This document shows positions 29,018 through 39,570 of a stretch of DNA of 64,000 nucleotides, one piece after another (the first letter of the stretch is position 1; each line of letters begins with the position of its first letter). Position numbers and translations under genes: made by a program. The stretch is from Burkholderiales bacterium (GTDB lineage: Bacteria; Pseudomonadota; Gammaproteobacteria; Burkholderiales; SG8-41): positions 124,001-188,000 of the forward strand of contig DATAJS010000027.1 of NCBI GenBank assembly GCA_036262035.1, written 5' to 3'. The notes beneath the pieces are model-generated. The model saw nothing but the letters and a program-made list of their open reading frames with translations. It was not told where the DNA came from and made no database searches.

Positions 29018-30352
29018 TCAGGCGGCGGTCTCGTGCCACACCGCGTGCCGCAGGCGCCACGTGCCGTCGTCGTCGCGGCGCCACAGGTGCGGCGAGCGGA
29101 AGCGGTCGGCGAGCGCGTCGAAGTACGCGCGGTTCATGATCGGCTGCTCGAACATCTTCGAGGCCTGCGGGAACTCGGTCTCGGGCAGCGAGAGATAGCG
29201 GAAGATCTCCTCGGCGAAGCGCTCCGGCCATTCGCCGTCGAAGCGACGCACCAGCGCGACGCCTTCGTCGCGGGTGATGTCGCGCGAGCGGATCTCCTGC
29301 GCGGCGTCGTACGTGGCGCGGCCGATGCCGAACTTGATGTGCGTGGTGTAGTAGTGGAAGTCGTCGATGCGGTCGTCGATGCTGTTGTACTTGCTGTAGG
29401 TGCCCGGCGTGCGCTCGGGCGACGCCTGGAAGCCGCCGTGCTCCACCGAGTAGTAGTAGCAGCTCTGAGGGTGCCACTTGAGGTAATAGCCGAGGTAGTG
29501 CACCTCGACCTTTTTCTTCTCCAGCTCCGCGGGATCGGCGGGCATGTAGGCGATGAGGTCGTTCTCGTCCACGCCGTAATGCGCGGTCAGGTCGGCGACC
29601 GAAGTGCCGCCGAAGAAGACCTTGGACTTGTCCGCGGCGGAGAAGTACGAGAAGTCGCGTTTCGCGCTCGTCGTATCGGCGATCGGGTTGCCGTATTCCG
29701 CTTCGTTCTCGCCGAAGAACACCAGCGGGATGTTGAAGGTGAGCGCGAGCTTGGGTGCCAAGTTCTTCTGCCCGAGGATGAACGGCTGGAAGGGGTGCAG
29801 CAGGTTCTCGACCGCGAGGCGCGTCAGCAGCCGATGCACGCGCCCGTTCGGCGTGAAGAGGATGTTGTCGAAGCCCGCGTTGATCCACGCCTGGTGGTTC
29901 TTCCAGCCCCACTCGGTGTAGACGTGCGGCGCCCACGTCACCGTGAGCGGGTGCATGCCGTACTGGTACTTGAGCACGTGCGCCGCGTAGAAGCTGTCCT
30001 TGCCGCCCGAACCCGGCACGACGCAGTCGTACTGGCCGTCGTGGCGGCGATAGCGGTCGCACAGCGCGCAGAGCCGCTTCTCGCGCTCGGTCCAGTCGAT
30101 CTGCTCGTGCTTCTGCTCGGCGAGCCGGCACGCATCGCACACGCCGTTCTCGTCGAAGTTGATCGTCGACTTCTTGCTCTCGGCGGTATGGGCGAACTCG
30201 ACCGCCGAATTGGGACGCTGGTTCGAGATGACGCACTTCTTACAGAAGCGCACGTCGCGCGGCAGGCCGTACTTGGTCGGCAGCTCGGCGTCGTTGGAAC
30301 GCGTGTACGGCTCGTACTCGATGGGACCGGGACGCGGATGGATGAGGCTCAC
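29018..30352 (-). CDS. N-acetyl sugar amidotransferase (WbuX/WbpG/PseA-like)
   Basis: This 444-residue PP-loop ATPase has the motif VVPGSGGKDSFYAAHVLKYQ and two CxxC pairs, CKKCVISNQRP and CDACRLAEQ, expected to bind zinc. Members convert an N-acetyl group on a UDP- or CMP-sugar to N-acetimidoyl using ammonia from HisH/HisF; PseA and LegA-type enzymes do this on nonulosonic acids. Here the three subunits are consecutive, so the final nonulosonic or bacillosamine-type sugar probably carries an acetamidino group. It follows the aminotransferase gene across a ~98-base spacer occupied by a repeat. Confidence 0.9.
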   Translation of the reverse strand: MSLIHPRPGPIEYEPYTRSNDAELPTKYGLPRDVRFCKKCVISNQRPNSAVEFAHTAESKKSTINFDENGVCDACRLAEQKHEQIDWTEREKRLCALCDRYRRHDGQYDCVVPGSGGKDSFYAAHVLKYQYGMHPLTVTWAPHVYTEWGWKNHQAWINAGFDNILFTPNGRVHRLLTRLAVENLLHPFQPFILGQKNLAPKLALTFNIPLVFFGENEAEYGNPIADTTSAKRDFSYFSAADKSKVFFGGTSVADLTAHYGVDENDLIAYMPADPAELEKKKVEVHYLGYYLKWHPQSCYYYSVEHGGFQASPERTPGTYSKYNSIDDRIDDFHYYTTHIKFGIGRATYDAAQEIRSRDITRDEGVALVRRFDGEWPERFAEEIFRYLSLPETEFPQASKMFEQPIMNRAYFDALADRFRSPHLWRRDDDGTWRLRHAVWHETAA

Positions 30353-30422
30353 GCGTGTTCGACTCCGTGGCGGGGGGACGGCGGGGGAAGAAAGTTCACT
30401 GCAAACAATGGATTATACCAAG

Positions 30423-30450
30423 CCGGGGTCTGACCCCGGCCTTTTTGGGG

Positions 30451-30461
<11 letters not shown>
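30423..30461. repeat. GGGGTCTGACCCCGG element, family F copy 1
   Basis: The sequence CCGGGGTCTGACCCCGG is followed by CCTTTTT and GGGGTCAAACCCCGG, two dyads whose halves also pair with each other. It sits within the operon, between the amidotransferase and the aminotransferase genes. The TGA stop of the aminotransferase (30451-30453) lies inside it. Copies 2a and 2b are at 51820-51901. Confidence 0.85.
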
Positions 30462-31951
<1,490 letters not shown>

Positions 31952-31965
<14 letters not shown>

Positions 31966-32584
31966 TCAGGTCTTTCGCGGGTATGCCCGCGAGCTTCGCA
32001 CCGTCGGCCACGTCGCGCGTGACCACGGCGCCCGCGCCGATCACCGCAGCGTCGCCGATGCGCACGCCGGGCAGCACCACCGCGCCGCTCCCGAGCAGAC
32101 AGCCCGCACCGATCGTGACCTCGCCGCCGAGCACCACGCCCGGCGCGATGTGGCACCAGTCGCCGACCACACAGTCGTGATCCACGATCGCGAGATGATT
32201 GACGATCGCGCCCGCGCCGACGCGCGCGTCCGGCGCGATCACCGCGCCCGCCGCGACGAACGCGCCGCGGTCGATCCTCGCACCGGCTGCGACGATCCCG
32301 CGCGGGTGCACGATCGTCACGAGCCCGCACCCCGCGCGCTCGAGCTCCAGCGCGATGCGCGCACGCGTCGGATTATCGCCGATGGAGACGTGGCACGACG
32401 CCCCGCGTGCGTCGAAGCCCGCGATCGGCGTGCGCACCGCAAGGCCGAGAAAGTCCGCGCCTTCCTTAGCAACGTCGTCGTCGCGAACCTCCACGGCCGC
32501 GTCCGGATGTACCAATCGGAACGCGTCGAGCGCGACTTTGCCCTGTCCGCCCGCGCCCATCAGGAAGAGGCGCTCAATACGCAT
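31952..32584 (-). CDS. neuD: NeuD/PglD-family sugar O/N-acetyltransferase
   Basis: This 210-residue protein has an N-terminal Rossmann-like domain (LFLMGAGGQGKVALDAFRL) and a left-handed beta-helix of hexapeptide repeats (GAIVNHLAIVDHDCVVGDWC, HIAPGVVLGGEVTIGAGCLL). The His in the IVDHDC block is the usual catalytic base. In this context it would N-acetylate the amino group installed by the preceding aminotransferase to give a diacetamido sugar. It overlaps the aminotransferase by 14 bases and neuC by 11. Confidence 0.92.
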
Positions 32585-33704
32585 TGGTCTTCGCGAGCAG
32601 TGAGACGTCGAGCGGCAGCGTCGCCAGCAGCTTCACGATGCGCTCGGACGCGTGGCCGTCGCCGTAGACGTTGACGTAATCGCGGCGTCCGCGCTTCAGC
32701 GCTTCGGCGAGACCGCCGGCGATCGCGACGCGTTCGGCGGGCACGTCGATGACGTTGCCCGATCGCTCGCGCCCGCTTTGCCGCGAGCCGACGTTCACCA
32801 CCGGCAGTCCGAGGCTCGCCGCTTCGATGATGCCGGAGCTCGAGTTGCCGACCATGACGTCGGCGGCGGCCATCCACGACGCATACGCCTCGCGCACGAG
32901 GTGCATCTCGAGGCGCACGTCGTCGCGCCCTCGATAGCTGTCCAGCACCGCCCGCACCGCGGGCGAGCCCGCGTCGCTGTTCGGCATCAGCGCGAGGCAC
33001 TGCAGCCCGCGGCCGAGCGCCGCTTCGACGACGTCGCGCACCTGCGCACCGGCGTCGTCCGCCTCCTGCACCACCGGATGGAACACCACGAGCGCGATCG
33101 GCTTCGCGGGATCGAAGCCGTTTTTCGCGCAAAGCTCGGCACGGCCGGACGTCGCGCTCTCGGCGATGCCGTCGAGCCCCGGCGCGCCGGTGACGAAGAC
33201 GTTCGCCGCGCGCTCGCCCATCTTCACCAGGCGCTCGCGCGCGCCCGCGGTCGCGACGAAGTGGTAGTGCGCGAGCTTGGAGATCGCGTGGCGGACCGGC
33301 TCGTCGATCGTGCCCGAGCGCTCGCCGCCGTGCACGTGGATCACCGGTTTCATGAGGTGCATCGCCGCGACCGCGCCAGCGAGCATCTCGCCGCGGTCGC
33401 CGAGGACGAGCACCGCGTCGGGATCTTCCGCGGCGACGGCGTCGGTAAAGCCGACGATCTCGTGACCGATCGCGCGCGCCATCTCGGCGCCGGTGCCTTC
33501 CTCGAGGCGCGCCGGAACGCGCGCAGCGATGCGCAAGCCGCTCGCTTCGATGTCTTCGACGGTGCAGCCGTAGGTGCGCGACAGGTGCATGCCGGTGGCC
33601 AAGACCGACACGTCGATCTCGCCGCTCGCCTGCGCGAGGGCGAGCGTGCGCCGCATCAGCCCGAAATCGGCGCGCGTTCCGCTGACGTAGGCGACGCGCC
33701 TCAC
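32574..33704 (-). CDS. neuC: UDP-sugar 2-epimerase, hydrolysing (NeuC/LegG-type)
   Basis: This 376-residue protein is of the GT-B-like epimerase family that removes UDP while inverting C2. Landmarks include VAYVSGTRADFGLMRRTLAL, DAVLVLGDRGEMLAGAVAA, PVIHVHGGERSGTIDEPVRH and VGNSSSGIIEAASLGLPVVN. It would convert UDP-diNAc-bacillosamine to 2,4-diacetamido-2,4,6-trideoxymannose, or UDP-GlcNAc to ManNAc. I chose GTG at 33704 (GTGA overlap with the neuB stop) because most coupled genes here use that form; ATG at 33722 is possible. Confidence 0.92.
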   Translation of the reverse strand: MRRVAYVSGTRADFGLMRRTLALAQASGEIDVSVLATGMHLSRTYGCTVEDIEASGLRIAARVPARLEEGTGAEMARAIGHEIVGFTDAVAAEDPDAVLVLGDRGEMLAGAVAAMHLMKPVIHVHGGERSGTIDEPVRHAISKLAHYHFVATAGARERLVKMGERAANVFVTGAPGLDGIAESATSGRAELCAKNGFDPAKPIALVVFHPVVQEADDAGAQVRDVVEAALGRGLQCLALMPNSDAGSPAVRAVLDSYRGRDDVRLEMHLVREAYASWMAAADVMVGNSSSGIIEAASLGLPVVNVGSRQSGRERSGNVIDVPAERVAIAGGLAEALKRGRRDYVNVYGDGHASERIVKLLATLPLDVSLLAKTNAY

Positions 33705-34738
33705 GGCAGCACGTCGCTCCATGCGAGCAGCGTCCCCGCTTCGAGCGCGCGCGCGGCGCTGCGCCCGACGACGCTGCGCATCTCGCGCGGCGGTATACCG
33801 GTGCCGGGCCTGAGCAGCGTGAGATGGTCGCGCGCGATCGTCTCGCCCTTGGCGAGCGGCCTGGCGAGCGCGACGCTGCGCCTGACCAGATCGCGCACCG
33901 GAAGCTCGGACGCGGTCGGCGCCTTGTCGGGCGAGCCCATCGCGGCGCCGACCGTGCGTATCCCTTCGACCATCGCGGCGAACTCGTCCGGTGCCAGCGA
34001 AGCGCGATGGTCCGGACCCGGCAGCGACTTGTCGAGCGTGAGATGCTTCTCGACCACCGCCGCGCCGAGCGCCGCGGCGGCGATCGCGACCGCGACCCCT
34101 TCGGTGTGATCGGAATAGCCGACCGGCACGTCGAGCGTGCGCATCATGGTGGTCATCGCGGCAAGGTTCACGTCCCACGGCTTGGCCGGGTAGTTCGACG
34201 TGCAGTGGAGCAGCGTCAGGGCATCGGTCTTAGCGGCGAGCGCGCCGTCGCCCCACACCGCGCGCACCGCGGCGATCGCTTCGCGCGCTTCGTCCAGCGT
34301 CGCCATGCCGGTCGAGACGATGAGCGGAACCTCGAGCGCCGCGAGCGCTTCGAGGAAAGGCAGGCTCGTCAGATCCCCCGACCCGACCTTGATGCGTGCG
34401 ACGCCGAGCCTCGCCAGCATGTGCGCCGACTCGACGTCGAACGGCGTCGACATGAACTCGATGCCGCGCTCCCCGCAGCGCCGGATGAGATCGGGATACG
34501 CATCGTCCGGAAGCTCCAGCGCGCGCAGCATCTCGAGCTGATCGGCCGCGCCGCAATTCTCGGCCTGGTATTCCGCCGTCGGGGTGCCGCGTGCGACGAG
34601 GCGCTCGGGCTTGAACGTCTGGAACTTGACCGCGTCCGCCCCGGCCTGCGCCGCCGCATCGACGAGCTGCAGCGCGAGCTCGGCCGAGCCGTTGTGGTTC
34701 ACGCCCGCTTCGGCGATGACGAAGCAGCGGCTCACCAT
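33701..34738 (-). CDS. neuB: Nonulosonic acid synthase, full-length NeuB type
   Basis: This 345-residue synthase condenses phosphoenolpyruvate with an N-acetylated hexose to make a nine-carbon acid. It has the TIM-barrel entry FVIAEAGVNHNGSAELALQ, VKFQTFKPERLVA, STPFDVESAHML, HCTSNYPAKPWDVNL and GYSDHTEGVAVAIAA. The C-terminal ~60 residues (VALARPLAKGETIARDHLTL) form the SAF (antifreeze-like) domain that closes the partner's active site. Its direct neighbours neuC and neuD point to a legionaminic-type product. The ATG at 34738 overlaps the SDR gene. Confidence 0.93.
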   Translation of the reverse strand: MVSRCFVIAEAGVNHNGSAELALQLVDAAAQAGADAVKFQTFKPERLVARGTPTAEYQAENCGAADQLEMLRALELPDDAYPDLIRRCGERGIEFMSTPFDVESAHMLARLGVARIKVGSGDLTSLPFLEALAALEVPLIVSTGMATLDEAREAIAAVRAVWGDGALAAKTDALTLLHCTSNYPAKPWDVNLAAMTTMMRTLDVPVGYSDHTEGVAVAIAAAALGAAVVEKHLTLDKSLPGPDHRASLAPDEFAAMVEGIRTVGAAMGSPDKAPTASELPVRDLVRRSVALARPLAKGETIARDHLTLLRPGTGIPPREMRSVVGRSAARALEAGTLLAWSDVLP

Positions 34739-35532
34739 ACCGAGAGACCGCCGTCGACGACGATGTTCTGGCCGGTCACGTAGGACGCGGCGCGCGAGGC
34801 GAGAAAGACGACCGCGCCGCTGATCTCGTCGCCTTCCGCCATGCGCCCGAAAGGGACTCGCGCGCTGTAGCGAGCGACGAAGGTTTCGTTCTGGCCGCTG
34901 AAGACGCCGCCGGGCGAGACCGCGTTCACGCGCACTTTCGCGTGGCCCCAGTACGCCGAGAGGTATTGCGTGAGGCCCCACAGCGCCGCCTTGCTCACGC
35001 TGTAGACGGCGGGCGTGTTGATCGGGCGGCCTTCGTACATCGAGCCTTCGTAGATGCGCTGGTCGGGCGCGACCACGCCGTAGATCGACAGGATGTTGAC
35101 GATGCTGCCGCCGCCGCGCTTCGCCATCCCGCCGCCGAACTCCTGCGCGGCATACATGGCGCCGGTGACGTTGGTGCGCATGACTTCGTCCCAGTCGCCG
35201 GCCTTGAACTCCTCGAAAGGATCGAAGAAGCCGTCGGTCTTGGTGGCGGCGGCGTTGATCAGCACTGTGGCGGCGCCGAGCGCGCCTTCGATCTCGCGCC
35301 GCGCATCGCGCAGCGCGTCGCGGCTGCCCACGTCGGTGGCGAGCCCCAGCGCTTTCACGCCGTGCGCGCGCGCGACATCGTTCGCGACTGCCTGCGCCTT
35401 GGCCGCCTCGCGGTCGAGCACCGCGACGCTCGCGCCGCGGCGCGCGAGCGCATCGGCGAAGCGCGATCCGAGGATGCCTCCGCCGCCGGTCAGCACGGCC
35501 ACTTCACCGGTGAGATCGAATTCGTCTTTCAT
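34732..35532 (-). CDS. SDR oxidoreductase (PtmA-like)
   Basis: This 266-residue short-chain dehydrogenase has the NAD-binding GEVAVLTGGGGILGSRFADA, the catalytic Tyr-Lys pair in YSVSKAALWGL, and the C-terminal GQNIVVDGGLSVW. It contains an insert VVAPDQRIYEGSMYEGRPIN before the catalytic Tyr, shared with the SDR at 37177. This type resembles flagellin-modification PtmA. It is placed between neuB and a neuA-like gene, so it may act on the nonulosonic acid or a precursor. The substrate is unknown. Confidence 0.88.
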   Translation of the reverse strand: MKDEFDLTGEVAVLTGGGGILGSRFADALARRGASVAVLDREAAKAQAVANDVARAHGVKALGLATDVGSRDALRDARREIEGALGAATVLINAAATKTDGFFDPFEEFKAGDWDEVMRTNVTGAMYAAQEFGGGMAKRGGGSIVNILSIYGVVAPDQRIYEGSMYEGRPINTPAVYSVSKAALWGLTQYLSAYWGHAKVRVNAVSPGGVFSGQNETFVARYSARVPFGRMAEGDEISGAVVFLASRAASYVTGQNIVVDGGLSVW

Positions 35533-36212
35533 CGCCTGTTTTGCATCAGAAGCTCGACCAGCCTGAAATCGATCTCCGAATCGATATCGATCGAGCGCTC
35601 GCGCGGCATCACGTGCAGCCTGGTGCGGCCGTTCCAGAGGCCGCGGCACAGCGTGTGCCGGTGCCACACGTAGATCGACGCGTTCATCGAGTACACCTTG
35701 GGCGCCGCCTGCCGCCCGGCGATCTCGCTCGCCGGCGGTTTGACGAGCCCGACGCTGCCGTCCGGACGCCGCTCGACCATGTTGAAGTACGGATTCTTGT
35801 CCGATTCGTACGCGGTGATCACGACGTCGGTCGCGTCGTCCAGCAGCTCGATGCACGCATCGATGTCGGCGAGATCGCGCAGCGGCGACGTCGGATCGAG
35901 GTCGACGATGCGGTCGACGCGCTCGCCGGCTCTCTCCACCTCGCCCACGAGGTGCTCGATCACCGGGATCTTGGGCGCGGTGGCGGTCGCCAACGCCGCA
36001 GGCCGCAGGAAAGGCACGGCCGCACCGGCGGTTCTCGCCACCTCGGCGATCGCTTCCGAATCGGTCGAGACGTACACCGCGTCGAGGCGCCGGCTCTCGA
36101 GCGCCTGCTCGATGGTGTGGACGATGAGGGGCTTGCCGCACAGCGCGCGGATGTTCTTGCCCGGCACGCCCTGCGAGCCGCCGCGCGCGCAGATCGTCGC
36201 GATCGTCCTCAT
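35529..36212 (-). CDS. neuA: CMP-nonulosonic acid synthetase, NeuA-type copy 1
   Basis: This 227-residue cytidylyltransferase starts MRTIATICARGGSQGVPGKN, the CTP-binding loop of the NeuA/KdsB family. It has VSTDSEAIAEVARTAGAAVP, LDPTSPLRDLADIDACI and VYSMNASIYVWHRHTL. It activates the acid with CTP for transfer. It ends IDIDSEIDFRLVELLM, the typical metal-binding D-x-D region. Proximity to neuB, neuC and neuD makes it the partner of that pathway. It overlaps neighbours on both sides. Confidence 0.92.
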   Translation of the reverse strand: MRTIATICARGGSQGVPGKNIRALCGKPLIVHTIEQALESRRLDAVYVSTDSEAIAEVARTAGAAVPFLRPAALATATAPKIPVIEHLVGEVERAGERVDRIVDLDPTSPLRDLADIDACIELLDDATDVVITAYESDKNPYFNMVERRPDGSVGLVKPPASEIAGRQAAPKVYSMNASIYVWHRHTLCRGLWNGRTRLHVMPRERSIDIDSEIDFRLVELLMQNRR

Positions 36213-37180
36213 CTCTGCGCCGAGGCTTTCGCGCGCAGCGCGAGCTCGGCCGATTTCAGGCCGTCTTCGAGCGGCTGCGACGTCGGGGCGCCCGCGCCCA
36301 CGCACTGCAGGAACTCGCGCATCGCCGAGACGTAGGTCTCGGCCATGTCGTAAGCGCCGGGACCGCAATCGTGCGCGCTGCGGCCGCCGGGACCGGCGTG
36401 CGTGAGAAGCTTCGCATGCAAATCCCACGTGAGCGTGCCTTTCTCGCCGACGAGCTCGTAACGCCGCACCGGTGCGCGCGCGACGTAGTCGAGACCGACC
36501 ATCACCAGAGGGCCGTGCGTGCGCGCGCGCAGGAGCACGCACGCCGAATCCTCGGCCTGCACTTCGAGCGAGGAGAGCTTGCCGGTCATCGCCGCGACCT
36601 CGTCGAACTCGCCGAACAGCCAGCGCGACTGGTCGAGTTCGTGCACGAGATCGAGCACGACGCCGCCGCCGGTCGCCGACGCCCCGTAGCCGGTGCGGTA
36701 ATCGCGCTCCGGCCGCCAGTCGGGCAGCCAGGCGCCCGCCTGCAGCACCGCGCGCACCACGGTGCCGATCGCGCCTTCGCGCAGGAGAGCGCGCAAGCGC
36801 TGCAACGACGCCAGGTAGCGCATGTTGCAGCCGGCGAGCGTCACCGGCGCGCGGCCGAGCTTCGCGATCTCGGCGCGCACCCGCTCGAGCTGGCCGAAAT
36901 CGGTCACCGCGGGCTTTTCGACGTAACACGGCACACCCGCCTGCAGGAGCGCGACGATGTGCTCCGCATGGCGGTGCGATTCGCTGGCGACCACCGCGAA
37001 ATCGGGTTTGGCGGCCAGCGCTCGCGCGAGGTCGCGCTCGACGCGCATGCGGTTGGTGCGCAGGTCCCCGCGGCGCGTCACGATCGTGAGATCGAGGCCC
37101 GGTGCGATCGCGAGCAGGTTGTCCGCGTGCCGCGCGCCGATCGATCCGTAGCCGATCACGATGCCCGACGTTACGGTCAC
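36209..37180 (-). CDS. Gfo/Idh/MocA-family oxidoreductase
   Basis: This 323-residue NAD(P)-dependent protein has the Rossmann start GIVIGYGSIGARHADNLLAI, the family EKPAVTDFGQ block (Glu-Lys-Pro), GGVVLDLVHELDQSRWLFG with the likely catalytic His/Asp, and an alpha/beta C-terminal domain. It is probably a sugar or acid oxidoreductase. The combination of neuA with a Gfo/Idh protein and an SDR is frequent in sialic-acid-like clusters; their exact roles are unclear. The start is a GTG overlapping the SDR stop (GTGA). Confidence 0.9.
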   Translation of the reverse strand: MTVTSGIVIGYGSIGARHADNLLAIAPGLDLTIVTRRGDLRTNRMRVERDLARALAAKPDFAVVASESHRHAEHIVALLQAGVPCYVEKPAVTDFGQLERVRAEIAKLGRAPVTLAGCNMRYLASLQRLRALLREGAIGTVVRAVLQAGAWLPDWRPERDYRTGYGASATGGGVVLDLVHELDQSRWLFGEFDEVAAMTGKLSSLEVQAEDSACVLLRARTHGPLVMVGLDYVARAPVRRYELVGEKGTLTWDLHAKLLTHAGPGGRSAHDCGPGAYDMAETYVSAMREFLQCVGAGAPTSQPLEDGLKSAELALRAKASAQR

Positions 37181-37995
37181 CAGGCGCTCCTTCCGCCGTC
37201 CATCACGATGTTCTGTCCTGTCATGTAGCTCGACGCATCGGAGCACAGGAACTGCACCGCGGCGCGGTATTCGTCGGCGCGCGCCATGCGCCCGAGCGGT
37301 ATCAGGTTGGACAGCTTCGCGACGAATTCGTCGGGCTGATCGTTGTACACGCCGCCCGGCGAGAGCGCGTTGGCGCGCACGCCCTGCTCGTGCCAGTACG
37401 TGGCGAGGTAGCGCGTGAGCCCGAGCAACCCGCTCTTGATCACCGAGTACGTGACCGGCTTCACCGGCTGCCGCTCTTCGGGCAAGCCCGGCTTGCGGTA
37501 AATGCGCTGGTCGGGCGCGAACACCGCGAGGTCGGACGCGATGTTGAGGATGACGCCGCCGCCGTTCCCCGCCATGCACGCGCCGAACACCTGGCTGCAG
37601 ATGAACGCGCCGGTGAGACCGACGTCGACCTGGAAACGCCATTGCTCGAGCGCGAAGTTCTCCAGCCGCGAGGCTTCGATCAAGCCTTCGCCGCCGACCT
37701 TGGGATCGATCGCGGCGTTGTTGACGAGCACGTGTACCGTGCCGATGCGCGCCAATGCGGTGCGCGCCGACTCGACGCTCGTCACGTCGAGCGCGACGCC
37801 GAGCGCGCATTCGCGCGCCATTTCCTCGTTGATGCGCGACGCCTCGCGCGTCGCCGCGGCTTCGTTCAGGTCGGCGATCGCGACGCGTGCGCCGATCTCG
37901 GCGAGCGCGCGCGCATGTTGCACGCCGAGCAGGCCCGCGCCGCCGGTGACGATCGCGGTCTTGCCCGTGAGGTCGAATGCTTTCGGCACGCTCAC
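37177..37995 (-). CDS. SDR oxidoreductase (PtmA-like paralogue)
   Basis: This 272-residue SDR has AIVTGGAGLLGVQHARALAE, VLVNNAAIDPKV, a catalytic YSVIKSGLLGLTRYL and the ending GQNIVMDGGRSAW. It shares the FAPDQRIYRKPGLPEERQP insert and C-terminal motif with the SDR at 34732, so both come from one duplication or a common family. Both probably act on related carbohydrates. The GTG start overlaps the previous stop by 4 bases. Confidence 0.88.
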   Translation of the reverse strand: MSVPKAFDLTGKTAIVTGGAGLLGVQHARALAEIGARVAIADLNEAAATREASRINEEMARECALGVALDVTSVESARTALARIGTVHVLVNNAAIDPKVGGEGLIEASRLENFALEQWRFQVDVGLTGAFICSQVFGACMAGNGGGVILNIASDLAVFAPDQRIYRKPGLPEERQPVKPVTYSVIKSGLLGLTRYLATYWHEQGVRANALSPGGVYNDQPDEFVAKLSNLIPLGRMARADEYRAAVQFLCSDASSYMTGQNIVMDGGRSAW

Positions 37996-38744
37996 GAGCG
38001 CACCTGTCCGCCGTCGACGACGAAGACCGCTCCGGTGGTGAACGCCGAACGCTTCGATACGAGGAACGCGGTCATGTCCGCGATCTCCTCGGGCGTGCCG
38101 AGCCGCCGCAGCGCGACCTCGCGCTCGAGCATGCCCTGCACCGCCGCGCCGTCGTCGGTGAGCTTCTTTTCCCACACCGAGCCGGGGAAGACGATGTTGC
38201 CCGGGGCGACCGCGTTGATGCGCACGTTCGATCTTCCCAGCTCGCGCGCGGCGCCGCGCACGTAACTCATCAGCGCCGACTTCGCCGCCGAGTACGCGAG
38301 CGGGCAGCCGAGCGCTTCGAGGCCGCAGATCGACGAGATGCAGACGATCGCGCCGCCGTTCGCGCCGAGCAGCGGCTTCGCGGCGGCGATCGCGTTCGTC
38401 GCGGAAAAGAGATTGATCGACAGCATGCGCTGCCACTCGGCGGGGTCTTCCTGGCCCGGCGGCACCGAGGCGCCGCTGCCGACGTTGCACACCAGCACGT
38501 CGAGGCGGCCGAGCGAGCGCTCGACCTCCTTGACGAGCTTCGCGCACGCTTTAGCGTCGCTCACGTCGGCGGCGACGGCCGCGGCCGCGCCGATCTCGCG
38601 CTGCGCTTCGTGCAGTCCGTCTTCGCTGCGGCCGTTCACGACCACCTGCGCGCCTTCGCGCACGAGACGCTGCGCGATCGCTCGCCCGATGCCGCGCGTC
38701 GAGCCGGTGACGAGCGCAACGCGCCCTTCAAGTCCGAGATCCAC
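37992..38744 (-). CDS. SDR oxidoreductase
   Basis: This 250-residue classical SDR reads VALVTGSTRGIGRAIAQRLV, VLVCNVGSGASVPPGQ, CISSICGLEALGCPLAYSAA with the catalytic Tyr and Lys (YSAAKSAL), and VFPGSVWEKKLTDDG. It lacks the insert seen in the two PtmA-like SDRs. Its N-terminal region overlaps the TIM-barrel gene end by 17 bases. A role in making or modifying the second ulosonic acid is inferred only from location. Confidence 0.88.
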   Translation of the reverse strand: MDLGLEGRVALVTGSTRGIGRAIAQRLVREGAQVVVNGRSEDGLHEAQREIGAAAAVAADVSDAKACAKLVKEVERSLGRLDVLVCNVGSGASVPPGQEDPAEWQRMLSINLFSATNAIAAAKPLLGANGGAIVCISSICGLEALGCPLAYSAAKSALMSYVRGAARELGRSNVRINAVAPGNIVFPGSVWEKKLTDDGAAVQGMLEREVALRRLGTPEEIADMTAFLVSKRSAFTTGAVFVVDGGQVRS

Positions 38745-39570
38745 TCGCCTCCCACCAGGTTTCGGTCATGTCGCGATAGCGCGCGAGCGCTTCGGCGTGT
38801 TTGCCGTCGGCCGCGCGCGCCGTCTGGAGCACGAAATCTCCGCGGTAGCCCGCGCGGCGCAGTCCCGCAAACACGCGCTCGAACCGCGCAGAGCCCGTGC
38901 CGAGCGGCACCGTCGTCCCGCCGCGAACGCGGTCTTTCACGTGGACGTGCGTGACGCGCTCGCCGTACGCCCCGATCTCCTCGTCCGGATCGAAGCCGAG
39001 CGAAGCGCTGTTGCCGATGTCGTAATTGATACCGAAGACGTCGGCGGGAAAGGTCGAGATGAATTGCGCGAGGCGCTCGGGTCCGAAATCGGATTCGAAC
39101 GCGATGCGCACGTTCTTGCCGCGCAGCCGCGGCTCGACGTGGGCGAGTCCCTCGCGCAGCGCCGCTTCGTGCGCGGCGGTCTCGAGGCTGCCGTTGTCCA
39201 CGAGCGGAAAAACGATGAGCTTCGCGCCGACCGCGGCGGTCGCATCGATCACCGCGGTGAAGTCGTCCATGAGCGCCGCGCGCACAGGCCCATCGGCCTT
39301 GTAGAACGGCGCCTGCATGAAGCAGTCGCCGGTCACCGATTCCACGCGGAGTCCCGTCCTGCGTGTAAGCTCCGCGATGCGCGCGCGGCCTGCGCTCGTC
39401 AGCAGAGGGTTCTCACGCAGCCGCTCCTGGTCGAGCGTCCACTCCATCAGCGGGATGCCGATCGCCTGCGCCGCGTCGAACTCTCCTTCCCAGTGCCGCC
39501 ACGGAAACGCCTGGATCCTGCCGTCGACCATCGGCGAGAGGCGGCCCTGCATGAAGCCGATGCGCGCCAT
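38728..39570 (-). CDS. Sugar phosphate isomerase/epimerase-like TIM-barrel protein
   Basis: This 280-residue protein is of the AP_endonuc_2/xylose-isomerase-like barrel family. It starts MARIGFMQGRLSPMVDGRIQ and has metal-ligand blocks: WTLDQERLREN, the Glu in VRIAFESDFGPERLAQFI, NYDIGNSASLGFDPDEE, HVHVKDRVRGG (His-Lys-Asp) and LQTARA near the end. It probably isomerises or epimerises a sugar or sugar phosphate. It begins immediately after the SDR stop with no spacer. Confidence 0.85.
   Translation of the reverse strand: MARIGFMQGRLSPMVDGRIQAFPWRHWEGEFDAAQAIGIPLMEWTLDQERLRENPLLTSAGRARIAELTRRTGLRVESVTGDCFMQAPFYKADGPVRAALMDDFTAVIDATAAVGAKLIVFPLVDNGSLETAAHEAALREGLAHVEPRLRGKNVRIAFESDFGPERLAQFISTFPADVFGINYDIGNSASLGFDPDEEIGAYGERVTHVHVKDRVRGGTTVPLGTGSARFERVFAGLRRAGYRGDFVLQTARAADGKHAEALARYRDMTETWWEASGSRT

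Noticed and set aside
32574-34178. Long 534-residue version of NeuC
   Set aside because: The extra N-terminus is the NeuB gene read in another frame; the family start (VAYVSGTRADFG) fits GTG 33704.
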